A model generated the notes under the pieces. It ran no database searches. It saw only the letters and a program-made list of their open reading frames with translations, and was not told the DNA's origin. This document shows positions 1 to 9,328 of a stretch of 64,000 nt of DNA, in pieces. Location of the stretch: the NCBI GenBank assembly GCA_023398335.1, contig JAEWSJ010000012.1, forward strand, positions 1 to 64,000, written 5' to 3'. How positions within the stretch are numbered: position 1 is the stretch's first letter; every line of letters begins with the position of its first letter. Source of the stretch: Bacillota bacterium. GTDB lineage: Bacteria > Bacillota_I > Bacilli_A > RFN20 > CAG-288. Both the position numbers and the translations under genes were made by a program.

Positions 1-45
1 AACTTCGTTATAACTAGTCTTAAAACTAAATTCTTCTTGTCCCAT
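1..45 (-). CDS. Start of an unidentified gene (partial)
   Basis: Only the first 15 codons are inside the window (MGQEEFSFKTSYNEV). They are preceded by a good ribosome site, AGAGAGG, 7 bases before the ATG on the minus strand, and by a TATAAT-like -10 at 68-73. The fragment is too short to assign a family. It is divergent from the ABC transporter gene that starts at 257. Confidence 0.55.
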   Translation of the reverse strand, partial: MGQEEFSFKTSYNEV

Positions 46-198
46 AAATTTACCTCTCTTTATAGATATTATACATTTGTTTAATATTAAAATCTATCTT
101 GCTGAATATTTGTAACATCGAGCTTTATATCATTCTAACAAAAGAGGATAAATAGTCCTAAAGCTTCAATAATTAGTACTATCAATTCACTTGTTTTT

Positions 199-227
199 TT
201 GTCATAATAACGTTGTTATTTACATAT
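199..227 (+). promoter_or_regulatory. Promoter with dyad operator upstream of the ABC transporter
   Basis: A perfect dyad, AATAAC-GTT-GTTATT (206-220), lies between a candidate -35 (TTGTCA, 199-204) and a candidate -10 (TACATA/ACATAT, about 221-227). An operator inside the spacer would fit repression of the 257 gene. The dyad is seen; the promoter hexamers and the regulator are inference. Confidence 0.4.
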
Positions 228-256
228 CAAATAAATAGATAACGGAGGTAGATAAA

Positions 257-3055
257 ATGCTGAAACTAACAAACATTGTAAAAAATTATCCGATTGATGG
301 AACTAACTTTGTTCACGCTTTAAAAAATGTTTCAGTCGATTTTAAAGAAAACGAACTTGTTGCTATATTAGGACAATCCGGTTGTGGTAAAACAACCTTA
401 TTAAATATAATTGGTGGCTTAGACCGCTATACCGAAGGCGATTTAATCGTTGACGGAGTCTCAACTAAAAACTTTAGTGATCGCGACTGGGATAACTACC
501 GTAATAAAAGAATAGGTATAGTTTTCCAAAGCTATAATTTAATTCCTCATCTTACTGTACTTGGTAATGTTGAAATTGCCATGACTCTTTCAGGTACTTC
601 AATTCATGAAAGAAAAGAACGTGCAATAAGTGCTTTAAATTCCGTTGGACTTCAAAAAGAAATTAATAAAAAACCAAATCAACTCTCTGGTGGGCAAATG
701 CAACGTGTTGCGATAGCGCGTGCGATTGTTAATAACCCTGGTATTATTTTAGCCGATGAGCCATCTGGTGCTCTTGACAGTAAAACAAGTATTCAAATAA
801 TGGATATCTTGAAAAATTTATCAAAAGATCACTTAGTTATTATGGTTACTCATAACCAGGAACTTGCTGACACTTACGCGACTCGTATTATTACTATTTC
901 CGATGGAGAAATTACTTCGGATAAAGAATTAACACAAAATCTAAAAGTTGTCACAAAAGTAGATAAAAAAGAAGAAGTCAAAGAAGACGTTTCCGATATT
1001 ACTTTAGTAGATGAAAATTTTAAAAATGAAGTTAATGATTGCTTAAAAGGTAAAAAGAAGAAAGAAAAAACTTCCATGTCTTTCTTTACCGCTTTAAATA
1101 TATCCGCTCAAAATCTACGTACCAAAAAAGGTCGTACCATTATGACCGCTATTGCCGGATCAATCGGTATTATTGGTGTTGCTTTGGTTTTAGCTGTATC
1201 AAATGGCTTTTCATTATATATAAATAATCTCCAATCAGAAACCTTGGCTCAATTCCCAATATCTATTGAAGAATATGGGGTAACTAGTACCACTATAAAA
1301 GAAACCATAGAATCAGATAAAGAAAAATATCCTGATTCGAATGAAGTAATCGTTCAACAGCCAATGACTAACTCTCTTCATGTTAATGACATTTCCGATG
1401 ATTATATTGAGTATGTCAAAAATATCGATCAATCTTTAGTTTCAAGTATTCAATACAATCACTCCATCTATATGAACGTTCTTTCAAAAAGAGATAGTGA
1501 TAATCTCGTCTTCTCCTTTTCTACCGGTCAACAATCTCTGGTAAATTCTTTAACATCTTCCTCAAATAAATGGACACAAACACCTGGAAATGCTGATTTT
1601 ATCTTAAATCAATACGACGTTATTGAAGGCCATTATCCAACCTCAGCTAACGAAGTGTTTATCGTTGTCGATCGTTATAATAATGTGCTAAACACAACAC
1701 TAAGTTCATTAGGATATGATGATTATGATAAAAACTCAGCTGGAGATGAAGTTTTATCATTTGAAAAAATTCTCAATCATAAATTTAAAGTTGTAGATAA
1801 CAATTCATATTATAAGAAGTCAACAGAGACAACTTCCTCAACTGGAATATTCATTAAGCCTCAATATGAATTAGATAACGCCGGTTTAAAACTTTCAAAA
1901 TTATCTGAATATATTTTAGCTTTATCGTCTGCACAAGCCAGTGGAAACAAAACAGAAGTTGCAAAATACGCCGCATTAGTCTTAAGTTATTTACAAATTC
2001 CAGAAGGAATCACTTTAGATCCAACAAAACTTAGTGATTCGACTTATCTAGCTTCTTTCTTAGCGTCGATAAATCAAACGAAAGAATTAAATTACTATAC
2101 TTATTTAAATGACGAAGAAAAAACCGCGTTATTTAACGATTCTAGTAAAGGAATTGATTTAAGTGTGGTTGGTATCTTAAGACCAAAAGCCACAACGATG
2201 ACTCCACTTCTTTCTTCTGGAATATATTACACCGAAGAATTAACTAACCTTGTAGTAAATACCAACTCTCCAAAATTAGTAGATTCAAATGGCAATGGTA
2301 AGATTGATAAAGAAGAAGACACACGTAGTGAGATTGCGAAATCTTATGAAAATAACGCTTCAATTAGTCTTCTCGATTCTTCAATAAAAGTAAGAAATAT
2401 TATTAACAATAATAATTTAAGTACTTCTTCTTCCGCCTTTACTACTTATATTTCTCAACGTAAAGTTCTCGGAACAGAAAATTACATCTCTAGTATTTCA
2501 ATCTATCCAAAGAATTTCAACAATAAGAAAGACATCTTGTTATATCTTGATAAATATAACGCTGATAAAGACGAAGTCAATCAAGTTCTTTATACTGATT
2601 TAGCTAGTATGATTACCTCAAGTATGGGAACAATTGTCGATGTTATCTCCTATGTCTTAATTGCCTTTGCTAGCATTTCGTTAGTAGTCTCTTCCGTAAT
2701 GATAGGAATTATCACCTATACTTCAGTTATTGAACGAACGAAAGAAATTGGTATCTTACGATCTGTCGGCGCACGTAAAAAAGATGTTGGGCGATTATTT
2801 AAAGCCGAAGCAGTTATCATCGGCTTCTTATCCGGTGTTGTCGGTATTGCATTAGCATATATTATTTGCTTCCCAATTAACCTCACATTAGACGCGATAT
2901 ATCCAGAGTATAACGTTGGTAACATCGCTTCGTTTAATCCGTTACACGCCGTCTTATTAGTTATCTTAAGTTCAGGATTAACCTATATTGCTTCAGTTAT
3001 TCCTTCTCGTATTGCGGCTAAAAAAGATCCTGTTGTTGCATTACGTTCCGAATAA
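257..3055 (+). CDS. ABC transporter, ATPase fused to FtsX/MacB-type permease
   Basis: A 932-aa fusion of an N-terminal ABC ATPase and a FtsX-family permease, of the MacB/LolD-like type that acts on lipids, peptides or antibiotics at the membrane rather than by classical transport. Walker A is GQSGCGKT (39-46), the signature is LSGGQ (about 143-147) and Walker B is ILADEPSGALD. A charged linker follows, then one membrane helix (about 293-315), a long extracellular domain, and three C-terminal helices (about 790-925) including the FtsX motif ERTKEIGILRSVGAR. The extracellular domain holds an EF-hand-like loop, DSNGNGKIDKEE (676-687), which is unusual here. The ribosome site is CGGAGGT. It is a single-gene unit closed by the terminator at 3068. 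The substrate cannot be told from sequence. Confidence 0.88.
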   Translation: MLKLTNIVKNYPIDGTNFVHALKNVSVDFKENELVAILGQSGCGKTTLLNIIGGLDRYTEGDLIVDGVSTKNFSDRDWDNYRNKRIGIVFQSYNLIPHLTVLGNVEIAMTLSGTSIHERKERAISALNSVGLQKEINKKPNQLSGGQMQRVAIARAIVNNPGIILADEPSGALDSKTSIQIMDILKNLSKDHLVIMVTHNQELADTYATRIITISDGEITSDKELTQNLKVVTKVDKKEEVKEDVSDITLVDENFKNEVNDCLKGKKKKEKTSMSFFTALNISAQNLRTKKGRTIMTAIAGSIGIIGVALVLAVSNGFSLYINNLQSETLAQFPISIEEYGVTSTTIKETIESDKEKYPDSNEVIVQQPMTNSLHVNDISDDYIEYVKNIDQSLVSSIQYNHSIYMNVLSKRDSDNLVFSFSTGQQSLVNSLTSSSNKWTQTPGNADFILNQYDVIEGHYPTSANEVFIVVDRYNNVLNTTLSSLGYDDYDKNSAGDEVLSFEKILNHKFKVVDNNSYYKKSTETTSSTGIFIKPQYELDNAGLKLSKLSEYILALSSAQASGNKTEVAKYAALVLSYLQIPEGITLDPTKLSDSTYLASFLASINQTKELNYYTYLNDEEKTALFNDSSKGIDLSVVGILRPKATTMTPLLSSGIYYTEELTNLVVNTNSPKLVDSNGNGKIDKEEDTRSEIAKSYENNASISLLDSSIKVRNIINNNNLSTSSSAFTTYISQRKVLGTENYISSISIYPKNFNNKKDILLYLDKYNADKDEVNQVLYTDLASMITSSMGTIVDVISYVLIAFASISLVVSSVMIGIITYTSVIERTKEIGILRSVGARKKDVGRLFKAEAVIIGFLSGVVGIALAYIICFPINLTLDAIYPEYNVGNIASFNPLHAVLLVILSSGLTYIASVIPSRIAAKKDPVVALRSE

Positions 3056-3067
3056 TTATTTCAAACG

Positions 3068-3106
3068 AAAAGGATTGTTAAGAAATTATCTTAGCAACCC
3101 TTTTTT
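3068..3106 (+). terminator. Rho-independent terminator after the ABC transporter gene
   Basis: An imperfect stem of about 15 bp, with one wobble pair and one mismatch, has its left arm starting AAAAGGATTG and its right arm ending CAACCCTTTT. It is followed by a T-run. It separates the + gene from the convergent peptidase gene, whose stop is at 3108. Confidence 0.75.
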
Positions 3107-3107
3107 C

Positions 3108-4301
3108 TTATCTAAATAATTCTTTTATAACTTCAATCATCGTTAACGCTTGAGTAACATCAATATATTCAAATCTACCGTGGAAGTTATAGCCGCCATT
3201 TCCTAAATTCGGACATGGGTAACCTCTATTTGTAAGGCTGGCGCCATCTGTTCCACCTCTAATTGGTTCAAAGGTATATGGAAGATTCATTTTCTTATAT
3301 ATATCTATAATCTTATTAATAACTTCTTTATGTTCGTTAATTTTTTCTACCATATTTTTATATGTTTCTTTGATGTTAAGTTTTACGACTTGCTCTCCGT
3401 ATTTATCATTTATACGTTTAGCAGATAGACACGCAATATCTTCCATCATTCTTAATTTAGAAAAATCATGTTCACGAACAATGTAATTTAACTCAGTGAA
3501 TTCTTCATCGCCTTTAATGCCCATTAAATGATAAAAGCCTTCTCTATCTTCCGTATCTTCTGGTCTCATATAACGCGGTAAGGAAGAATGGAAATCTAAG
3601 GCAACATTAATCGCGTTAATCATCTTATCTTTTGCACTACCTGGATGAATCGAACGACCAATAAATTGAACATTCATAGAAGCTGCGTTGAAGTTCTCAA
3701 TATTTAGATACTCAATATCACCACCATCGAGGGTATATCCGTATTTTGATTTAAGCATAGATAAATCAATATGATCCGCTCCAACCCCAATTTCTTCATC
3801 AGTTGAAAATACTACTTCAATCGGTGCGTGAGAAATTTTATTCTTCACAAAATACGCAACAACTTCCAATGCAATAGCTATTCCAGCTTTATCATCCGCA
3901 CCTAATAATGTTTTTCCATCCGTCACGATTAACTCATGGCCAATATTTCTAAGTAAAGATGGGAAATCAGTTACTTTTAAATCTATTCCATCTGAAAGAG
4001 GAATATCTTTACCATCGTAATTTGTAATTATTCTTGGCTTTATATCGCCACCTTTTGCAGATGAAGAAGTATCCATATGCGCAATAAGAGCAATTGGTTC
4101 TCTTGCAATATCACCTTTGAAGTAACCATAGACCGTTCCAAACTTATTAACAGATACTTCTTCTGCTCCTAAATCTTTAATTTCTTTAATTAATTCTTCT
4201 CCTAATACGTATTGATTTTCTGAACTAGCACGATCTTCTTTTGGCTCAGTACTAGTTGTATCATAACTAACATATTTTAAGAATCTATCAGTAAAACTCA
4301 T
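3108..4301 (-). CDS. pepT: Peptidase T (tripeptide aminopeptidase, M20B)
   Basis: A cytoplasmic zinc peptidase that releases the N-terminal residue from tripeptides in the last steps of peptide use. It has 397 aa, close to the usual length of about 408. The metal and catalytic motifs are present: HMDTSSSAKG (H75, D77), LLGADDKAG (D136/D137), STDEEIGVGADHID (E169/E170), LDGGDIEYLN (D192) and the C-terminal NFHGRFEY (H374). The dimerisation-lid segment IGRSIHPGSAKDKMINA is typical of PepT. The start ATG follows a GGAGG site. It is a stand-alone gene, divergent from the small gene at 4423. Confidence 0.93.
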   Translation of the reverse strand: MSFTDRFLKYVSYDTTSTEPKEDRASSENQYVLGEELIKEIKDLGAEEVSVNKFGTVYGYFKGDIAREPIALIAHMDTSSSAKGGDIKPRIITNYDGKDIPLSDGIDLKVTDFPSLLRNIGHELIVTDGKTLLGADDKAGIAIALEVVAYFVKNKISHAPIEVVFSTDEEIGVGADHIDLSMLKSKYGYTLDGGDIEYLNIENFNAASMNVQFIGRSIHPGSAKDKMINAINVALDFHSSLPRYMRPEDTEDREGFYHLMGIKGDEEFTELNYIVREHDFSKLRMMEDIACLSAKRINDKYGEQVVKLNIKETYKNMVEKINEHKEVINKIIDIYKKMNLPYTFEPIRGGTDGASLTNRGYPCPNLGNGGYNFHGRFEYIDVTQALTMIEVIKELFR

Positions 4302-4403
4302 TTTTATATCCTCCGTTTAGATGTATTTTAGCATGAATATTACACTTGGTCATTTCAAAAGAACATTTTTTGAAATTTTTTTTCAATCTAAAAAGAATAT
4401 ATA

Positions 4404-4412
4404 TGTTAAAAT
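4404..4412 (+). promoter_or_regulatory. Extended -10 promoter for the 67-aa gene
   Basis: TGTTAAAAT matches the extended -10 pattern TGnTANAAT. It ends 10 bases before the ATG at 4423, so the transcript would have almost no leader. No clear -35 and no Shine-Dalgarno are visible, which fits a near-leaderless message. Confidence 0.4.
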
Positions 4413-4422
4413 ACTCTTAATT

Positions 4423-4626
4423 ATGAAATATCAAGTAAACACCTTAATTGCGACATTAGTTAACAAAGAAAAAGCTCCTAAAGGAAGTGTTGGAGCCATT
4501 ATTGGAATCGTTCTCGATGAAGAAACCAACAAAGAAAAATATCTTGTTGAGTTATTCACTGTCACTTCTATTCCGCATTATCAATTATTCTTCTATTCAA
4601 ACGAAATTTATCAGATTCAGCAATAA
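4423..4626 (+). CDS. Small conserved-type protein, 67 aa, function unknown
   Basis: Begins MKYQVNTLIATLVNKEKAPK. The pattern 'polar strand - KGSVGAIIGIV - charged turn - KYLVELF' resembles the small beta-barrel fold of DUF4926/DUF2187-like proteins (for example KGxxGxVV...YxVEF), but I cannot assign it firmly. The open frame reaches back to 4321; I prefer the ATG at 4423 because the upstream 34 residues have no ribosome site and overlap the promoter region. It lies 23 bp before the sugar-kinase gene and may be co-transcribed with it. Confidence 0.6.
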   Translation: MKYQVNTLIATLVNKEKAPKGSVGAIIGIVLDEETNKEKYLVELFTVTSIPHYQLFFYSNEIYQIQQ

Positions 4627-4649
4627 TTATACAGAAAGAAGGTTTTTAT

Positions 4650-6212
4650 ATGGATGACAAGTATGTCTTAACTATTGATTATGGAACTCAATCAGTTCGA
4701 GCGATGATTTTTAATTCGCTTGGTGAAACATTAGCAATTTCAAAAGTTCCATATGTCGAGCCATATTTTTCAAAAGAGCCTGGATATTGTGAACAATATC
4801 CGGATTTCTATTTTGATAAAATGTGTCTTGCTACAAAAGAAATTGCGAAAAATAATAAAGATATATTAAGTAAGGTTGCCGCTATCTCTATGACATGTTT
4901 CAGAGATACCGCTTGTATTTTAGATGAAAATCATAAAGTTATTCGTCCTGCTATTGTTTGGTTAGATCAACGACAAGCTAAATGTGAAAAAAGATTTCCA
5001 CTAATTACCGATATCTTATTCCGTCTTTCTGGTATGTATGAAACTGTAAAATTAAATCAAAAAAGAACGGTTGCCAACTGGCTTATCGAAAACGAACCAG
5101 ATAATTGGAAAAAGACAAAATATTACTGGGCTTTATCAACCTATTTTACCTATAAATTAACCGGACAAGAAACTGATGTTCCTTCTAATTATACCGGACA
5201 CTATCCAATAAATATGAAAACTGGTAAATGGATGAAAAAGTCTGATTTAAAGTATTGTGTTTTCGGTATAAAAACATCTTTACTTCCGCATTTAACTAAA
5301 CCCTCGGGATTACTCGGATACATTACAGAAGACGCCAGTGAAAAGACTGGTCTTCCGGCTGGATTACCTTTATATGGTGCTGGTGGTGATAAATCTTGTG
5401 AGACTTTAGGTGTTGGCGCTAACACTCGTACCAAAGGATCTATTTCCTATGGAACAGCTTCTTCGATTCAAGTAACTAATGATAAATATATTGAACCAGA
5501 ACAATTCTTACCCTCCTATCTTTCTCCAGTTGAAGGAAAATACAATATGGAAGTTCAAGTCTATCGTGGCTATTGGATGTTAACTTGGTTCATTAATAAT
5601 TTTGCCTCCGAAGAAAAAGCTCAAGCTTTTATCGAAAAATCTGCCGCTGAAGAAATACTAAATAAAGAATTAATGTTAATTCCACCTGGGTCAGATGGAC
5701 TTATTCTTCAACCATATTGGGGTCCTGGTCTTAAACGTCCTTTAGCTAAAGGTGTTGTTGTTGGTTTCTCCGATTATCACACAAAACTCCATCTTTACCG
5801 CTCAATCATCGAAGGAATAGGATACGCTCTTAAAGAAGGCTTAGAATCTATTGAAAAGAGACAACATAAGAAAATAACAGAAATAGCTGTCAGTGGTGGC
5901 GGAAGTAAATCCGATGCCATTTGTCAAATTACTGCAGATATCTTCAACGTTCCAGTATCAAGAGTTCAAACTTATGAAACTTCTTCGCTAGGTTGTGCAA
6001 TTATTGCGTTTACCGCCATCGGAGTATTCAAAAATTACGATGACGCCATCGCTTCAATGGTTCATAAATCCATAACATTTTATCCAATAAGTAAAAATGT
6101 TATTACTTACAATGAATTATTTAAGAAAGTATACAAAAAAATCTATCCAAAAATGCGTAAAATTAACAATAGTATTCGTAAATGCAATAAAAGCATTAAA
6201 GAGAGAGATTAA
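4650..6212 (+). CDS. FGGY-family carbohydrate kinase
   Basis: A 520-aa ATP-dependent sugar or polyol kinase of the ribulokinase/xylulokinase/glycerol kinase superfamily. The N-terminal half starts with the phosphate-1 motif LTIDYGTQSVRAMIFN. The C-terminal half carries AVSGGGSKSD and ETSSLGCAIIAFTAIG, the adenosine-binding part. The dipeptides and spacing differ from the true GlpK at 45297, so glycerol is not the expected substrate; a pentulose or related sugar is possible. The ribosome site is AGAAGG. The C-terminus is unusually basic (KKIYPKMRKINNSIRKCNK). It runs towards oriC and ends in a terminator at 6198. Confidence 0.87.
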   Translation: MDDKYVLTIDYGTQSVRAMIFNSLGETLAISKVPYVEPYFSKEPGYCEQYPDFYFDKMCLATKEIAKNNKDILSKVAAISMTCFRDTACILDENHKVIRPAIVWLDQRQAKCEKRFPLITDILFRLSGMYETVKLNQKRTVANWLIENEPDNWKKTKYYWALSTYFTYKLTGQETDVPSNYTGHYPINMKTGKWMKKSDLKYCVFGIKTSLLPHLTKPSGLLGYITEDASEKTGLPAGLPLYGAGGDKSCETLGVGANTRTKGSISYGTASSIQVTNDKYIEPEQFLPSYLSPVEGKYNMEVQVYRGYWMLTWFINNFASEEKAQAFIEKSAAEEILNKELMLIPPGSDGLILQPYWGPGLKRPLAKGVVVGFSDYHTKLHLYRSIIEGIGYALKEGLESIEKRQHKKITEIAVSGGGSKSDAICQITADIFNVPVSRVQTYETSSLGCAIIAFTAIGVFKNYDDAIASMVHKSITFYPISKNVITYNELFKKVYKKIYPKMRKINNSIRKCNKSIKERD

Positions 6213-6226
6213 CATCTCTCTCTTTC
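6198..6226 (+). terminator. Terminator after the FGGY kinase
   Basis: The stem AAAGAGAGAG/CTCTCTCTTT, with a short AT-rich loop, overlaps the stop codon and is followed by a T-rich stretch. It insulates oriC from incoming transcription. Confidence 0.75.
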
Positions 6227-6239
6227 TTTGTGAATTATT

Positions 6240-6600
6240 ATTTAATTATGTTGATAAAAAAGTGACTTATTCACTTGATATTTTAGCTTTTTCACAATTT
6301 ATTCACCGGAAAATGAGTTATTCACACTAGGTTAATAAGTGCTTTTTATCAATGTGAATAAAGTAATAATACTTCGGTCCCATCGTATTATTTTAAATGT
6401 TAATATCTTTTTACATTGTGAATTCTTATCCACACTATCCACCAAAACATTGTCAAGGAATATTTATCCACAAGTTATTCACCTATACAAAATGTGGATA
6501 TGTCATTTTATCGTTATAAATAGGCGTATTTTAAGAATGTAAAATGTGGATAACTTTATTTTTGTTTTCTCGATTATTCACCTTTGGTTATTTTGTTATT
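6240..6600. other. oriC: Chromosomal replication origin (oriC) upstream of dnaA
   Basis: About 360 bases without a gene, very AT-rich and packed with DnaA boxes. Perfect or TTWTNCACA-type boxes: TTTTTCACA 6288-6296 (+), TTATTCACA 6318-6326 (+), TTATTCACA 6353-6361 (-), TTATCCACA 6426-6434 (+), TTATCCACA 6464-6472 (+), TTATCCACA 6545-6553 (-). One-mismatch boxes: 6299-6307, 6475-6483, 6574-6582 (all TTATTCACC, +) and 6493-6501 (-). Short overlapping open frames here are chance. This is the incC-like half of a Bacilli-type origin; another perfect box lies at 8094 between dnaA and dnaN. Confidence 0.92.
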
Positions 6601-6605
6601 TTCCG

Positions 6606-6614
6606 TGATATAAT
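6606..6614 (+). promoter_or_regulatory. dnaA promoter (extended -10)
   Basis: TGATATAAT, an extended -10, lies 23 bases before the dnaA ATG. No strong -35 is seen. The DnaA boxes at 6545 and 6574 lie just upstream, so autoregulation by DnaA is likely (inference). Confidence 0.7.
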
Positions 6615-6637
6615 TTTTTTGTACGAGGTGCGAGAAA

Positions 6638-8008
6638 ATGACTGCTAAAACTACTCAAATATCTGAGATTTGGAAACTGGTTCTAGAGAATATTAAAAAA
6701 TCTTTTGATGATAAAGTTTTATATTCTAACTTTTTTGAGACTGCTGAATTATATTCGTTGGAAAATAATCAAGCTTTGATCATTACTAATACTAAAATCG
6801 CTCAAAAAATATTAAATGATGACTACCTATCTTTATTATCAAACGCTATAACTGCTGTTACAGAAACAGAATATACCGTTCTTGTAATTTGCAAAGATCA
6901 ATTGAAGGATTATAAGAAGAATAGTCCTGAAACTCCTGTTGCGAGTCAAAAGAAAGACTTCTTTTCTTCTTCTTTTATTCAACCTAAATATACATTTGAA
7001 AACTTTATCGTTGGAAAATCCAATCAACAAGCAGTTCAATCCGCTATTTACGTCGCCAAAAACCCAGGTAAACTTAATCCTCTGTTCTTATATTCAAAAT
7101 CAGGATTAGGTAAAACTCATTTACTTCACGCTATTGGAAATGAAGTAAAAAATGAAAACTCTAGTAAAAAAGTTCTATATATCACATCCGAAGATTTCGT
7201 AGATGAATTTGTTAAATTTGTTCAAGGTGATAATGATCGTGAATCTTTAAAAGAATTCTTTAAATCAATAGATTTCTTACTTATTGACGATATTCAATTC
7301 TTAGCGAATAAAAAAGCTACTTGCACGATGTTTTTCAACATCTTTAATCAATTAGTCGGAGCAAATAAACAAATTGTCATTACTTCTGATCGAGTTCCTT
7401 CTCAACTAGAAGGTCTTGAGGAAAGATTAGTCTCCCGTTTCTCCCAAGGTTTATCGGTTTCTATTGAAAAACCCGAAAGAAAAACTCTTATTGAGATATT
7501 AAAATTGAAAATTAAATCTAACGGCTTTGATTCATCTTTATTTGATGATGACGCTCTTGAATTTGTCGCTGATAATAATTCCAAAAACATCAGAGAACTT
7601 GAAGGAGCGCTAAATCGTATCTTATTCTTCAATGTTACCTCGAATAATACTGATCGAATTACCTTAGATATATGTAAGCAAGCCTTTAATTACGCCTCTA
7701 AAGATGAGAAAAAAGGCGATAAGCTTACTTCGGAATACATTATTTCCTTAGTTGCTCAGTATTACAACTTAAATGAAAAGCAATTGAAGTCAAGAATTCG
7801 TACTTCTCAAATTGCTTTAGCTCGTGCTATCGCGATGTATCTCTGTCGAACTTGCTTGAATCTATCTTTCTTAGCTGTTGGTCAAGCTTTTAATGGAAAA
7901 GATCATACAACTGTTATGGCTGCGTGTACAAAGGTGGAAAACTTGTTGAAAACTGATGAGAATATGAAGAAATCAATCAAAGTATTACAAAAGAAAATAA
8001 AACAATAA
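6638..8008 (+). CDS. dnaA: Chromosomal replication initiator DnaA
   Basis: 456 aa. It binds DnaA boxes, forms an ATP-dependent filament and opens oriC. Domain I covers roughly residues 1-90 and a short linker follows. The AAA+ domain starts near 113 with YTFENFIVGKSNQ, Walker A SGLGKTH (about 153-160) and Walker B FLLIDDIQFL. The C-terminal DNA-binding domain holds the DnaA signature GKDHTTVMAACTKV. The start ATG lies 7 bases after a GAGGTGCGAG ribosome site. It sits directly after oriC and before dnaN, the standard arrangement. Confidence 0.98.
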   Translation: MTAKTTQISEIWKLVLENIKKSFDDKVLYSNFFETAELYSLENNQALIITNTKIAQKILNDDYLSLLSNAITAVTETEYTVLVICKDQLKDYKKNSPETPVASQKKDFFSSSFIQPKYTFENFIVGKSNQQAVQSAIYVAKNPGKLNPLFLYSKSGLGKTHLLHAIGNEVKNENSSKKVLYITSEDFVDEFVKFVQGDNDRESLKEFFKSIDFLLIDDIQFLANKKATCTMFFNIFNQLVGANKQIVITSDRVPSQLEGLEERLVSRFSQGLSVSIEKPERKTLIEILKLKIKSNGFDSSLFDDDALEFVADNNSKNIRELEGALNRILFFNVTSNNTDRITLDICKQAFNYASKDEKKGDKLTSEYIISLVAQYYNLNEKQLKSRIRTSQIALARAIAMYLCRTCLNLSFLAVGQAFNGKDHTTVMAACTKVENLLKTDENMKKSIKVLQKKIKQ

Positions 8009-8031
8009 AAAACTTAAAATAATTCAATATT

Positions 8032-8102
8032 TTGAAGAAATTTATCTGAAAAAATAGTATAATTAAAGTAGTTAAAATCGGTTTAAAATGAAGTTATCCA
8101 CA
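8032..8102 (+). promoter_or_regulatory. dnaA-dnaN spacer: dnaN promoter region and DnaA box
   Basis: TATAAT at 8058-8063 with TTGAAG at 8032-8037 is a possible promoter, though the spacing is long at 20 bases. A perfect DnaA box, TTATCCACA, lies at 8094-8102, so this spacer may be the second half of a bipartite origin as in Bacillus. The frame can be read from 8088, but that would place the box inside coding sequence. Confidence 0.5.
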
Positions 8103-8165
8103 TATTCACTTCTTTCCACCGCTCTTATTATTATTATCATTCTAAAAGAAAGGATTTATTATTAT

Positions 8166-9278
8166 ATGAAATTAACAATTAAGCGTTCTAGCTTTCAAAA
8201 ATTAGTCGAATCAGTCTATGAAGGTATTCCTCAACAAACATCAGATCCATGCTTTAAAAACTTTCTTCTTACTGTTACAGAAGAAGGAATTGAACTTATT
8301 GGAAGCGATGGAACATTAACAATAAAAGGTATTCTAAATAATTCCGATGACGATAACGCAATTATCAATTCAAATCCAGGTGCTGTTCAAGTTCCAGCAA
8401 AATATTTATTAGATATTGTTAGAAAATTAGAATCTAGCATTGTTACCGTTGAATTAATTGATGAAGCGATACTTTATATCTCTGATGAAGTTGCTCATTT
8501 CAATTTAAATATTAATCGTGCTGAAGATTATCCAAATATTGACTTAGATTCTTCAGGTAAAGAAGAAGTTACACTTAAAGCTAAAGATTTTGAAAGATTA
8601 TATAGTGCTACATCCTTTGCTGTTGCTACCAAAGGTCCTAAAGAATTATTCTGCGGTATCAATATTACTGCAAAAGATAACAAACTTATCTTTATTGCTA
8701 CTGACTCATATCGTTTAGCAAGAAAGTATATTAATATTGATGGAGACCATCTTATTTCAATTACCGTTCCTTCCAAGACATTAGCAATTGTTTCCCACTT
8801 TGGAAATTATGAAAATATCACTATTAAAGTAGATAGTAGTAAAGCATTATTCATCATTGGAAATTACGTAATTTCTTCAAAATTATACAATGGCGAATTT
8901 CCAAATGTTGATCGTATAATTCCTGTTGCAACATCTTACTTATTAAATGTTAATTCACACGAATTCATTAATTCTATCGAAAGAATTACCATTGTAGGTA
9001 ATACGAAAATATTGGTAAATGCCTCCAACGACGAGATTGAAATATCTTCAAAAGATATTGCTGTTGGTTCTTCTAAAGAAATATTAAAAGATGCTAAATT
9101 TGATGGTGAAAGATTCTCAATAATTTTTAATGCTTCCTATGTAACTGATGCTATCAAAGCTTTAAATACAGAACGAGTTACATTAGCGTTTGCTGCTGAA
9201 AATAGAGCATTCCTTGTTAAATCTGATGATGAATCTATAACTCAAGTTATTACTCCAATTAGAAGCTTAGACAATTAA
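8166..9278 (+). CDS. dnaN: DNA polymerase III beta subunit (sliding clamp)
   Basis: 370 aa, the usual length (366-380). It forms the dimeric ring that tethers polymerase III and many repair enzymes to DNA. It has the three clamp subdomains, with LKAKDFERLYSATSFAVA and FIATDSYRLARKY at the domain-2 start and in the hydrophobic partner pocket. I choose the ATG at 8166 (MKLTIKRSSF) because it matches family N-termini and follows AGAAAGGA; the open frame upstream to 8088 adds a hydrophobic run not found in clamps. A terminator follows at 9294. Confidence 0.97.
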   Translation: MKLTIKRSSFQKLVESVYEGIPQQTSDPCFKNFLLTVTEEGIELIGSDGTLTIKGILNNSDDDNAIINSNPGAVQVPAKYLLDIVRKLESSIVTVELIDEAILYISDEVAHFNLNINRAEDYPNIDLDSSGKEEVTLKAKDFERLYSATSFAVATKGPKELFCGINITAKDNKLIFIATDSYRLARKYINIDGDHLISITVPSKTLAIVSHFGNYENITIKVDSSKALFIIGNYVISSKLYNGEFPNVDRIIPVATSYLLNVNSHEFINSIERITIVGNTKILVNASNDEIEISSKDIAVGSSKEILKDAKFDGERFSIIFNASYVTDAIKALNTERVTLAFAAENRAFLVKSDDESITQVITPIRSLDN

Positions 9279-9293
9279 TTACATCGCTTATTT

Positions 9294-9328
9294 AAAGATA
9301 GTTGAATTTGATTTTAACTATCTTTTTT
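9294..9328 (+). terminator. Terminator after dnaN
   Basis: The stem AAAGATAGTT/AACTATCTTT with a 12-base loop is followed by TTT. It separates dnaA-dnaN from yaaA-recF-gyrBA. Confidence 0.75.

Noticed and set aside
6339..6542. Short + strand frames inside oriC
   Set aside because: Overlap the DnaA-box cluster, have no ribosome site and show no coding character.
8088..8165. Longer N-terminus for DnaN
   Set aside because: The extra residues are not found in clamps and the frame contains a perfect DnaA box; the ATG at 8166 has a ribosome site.
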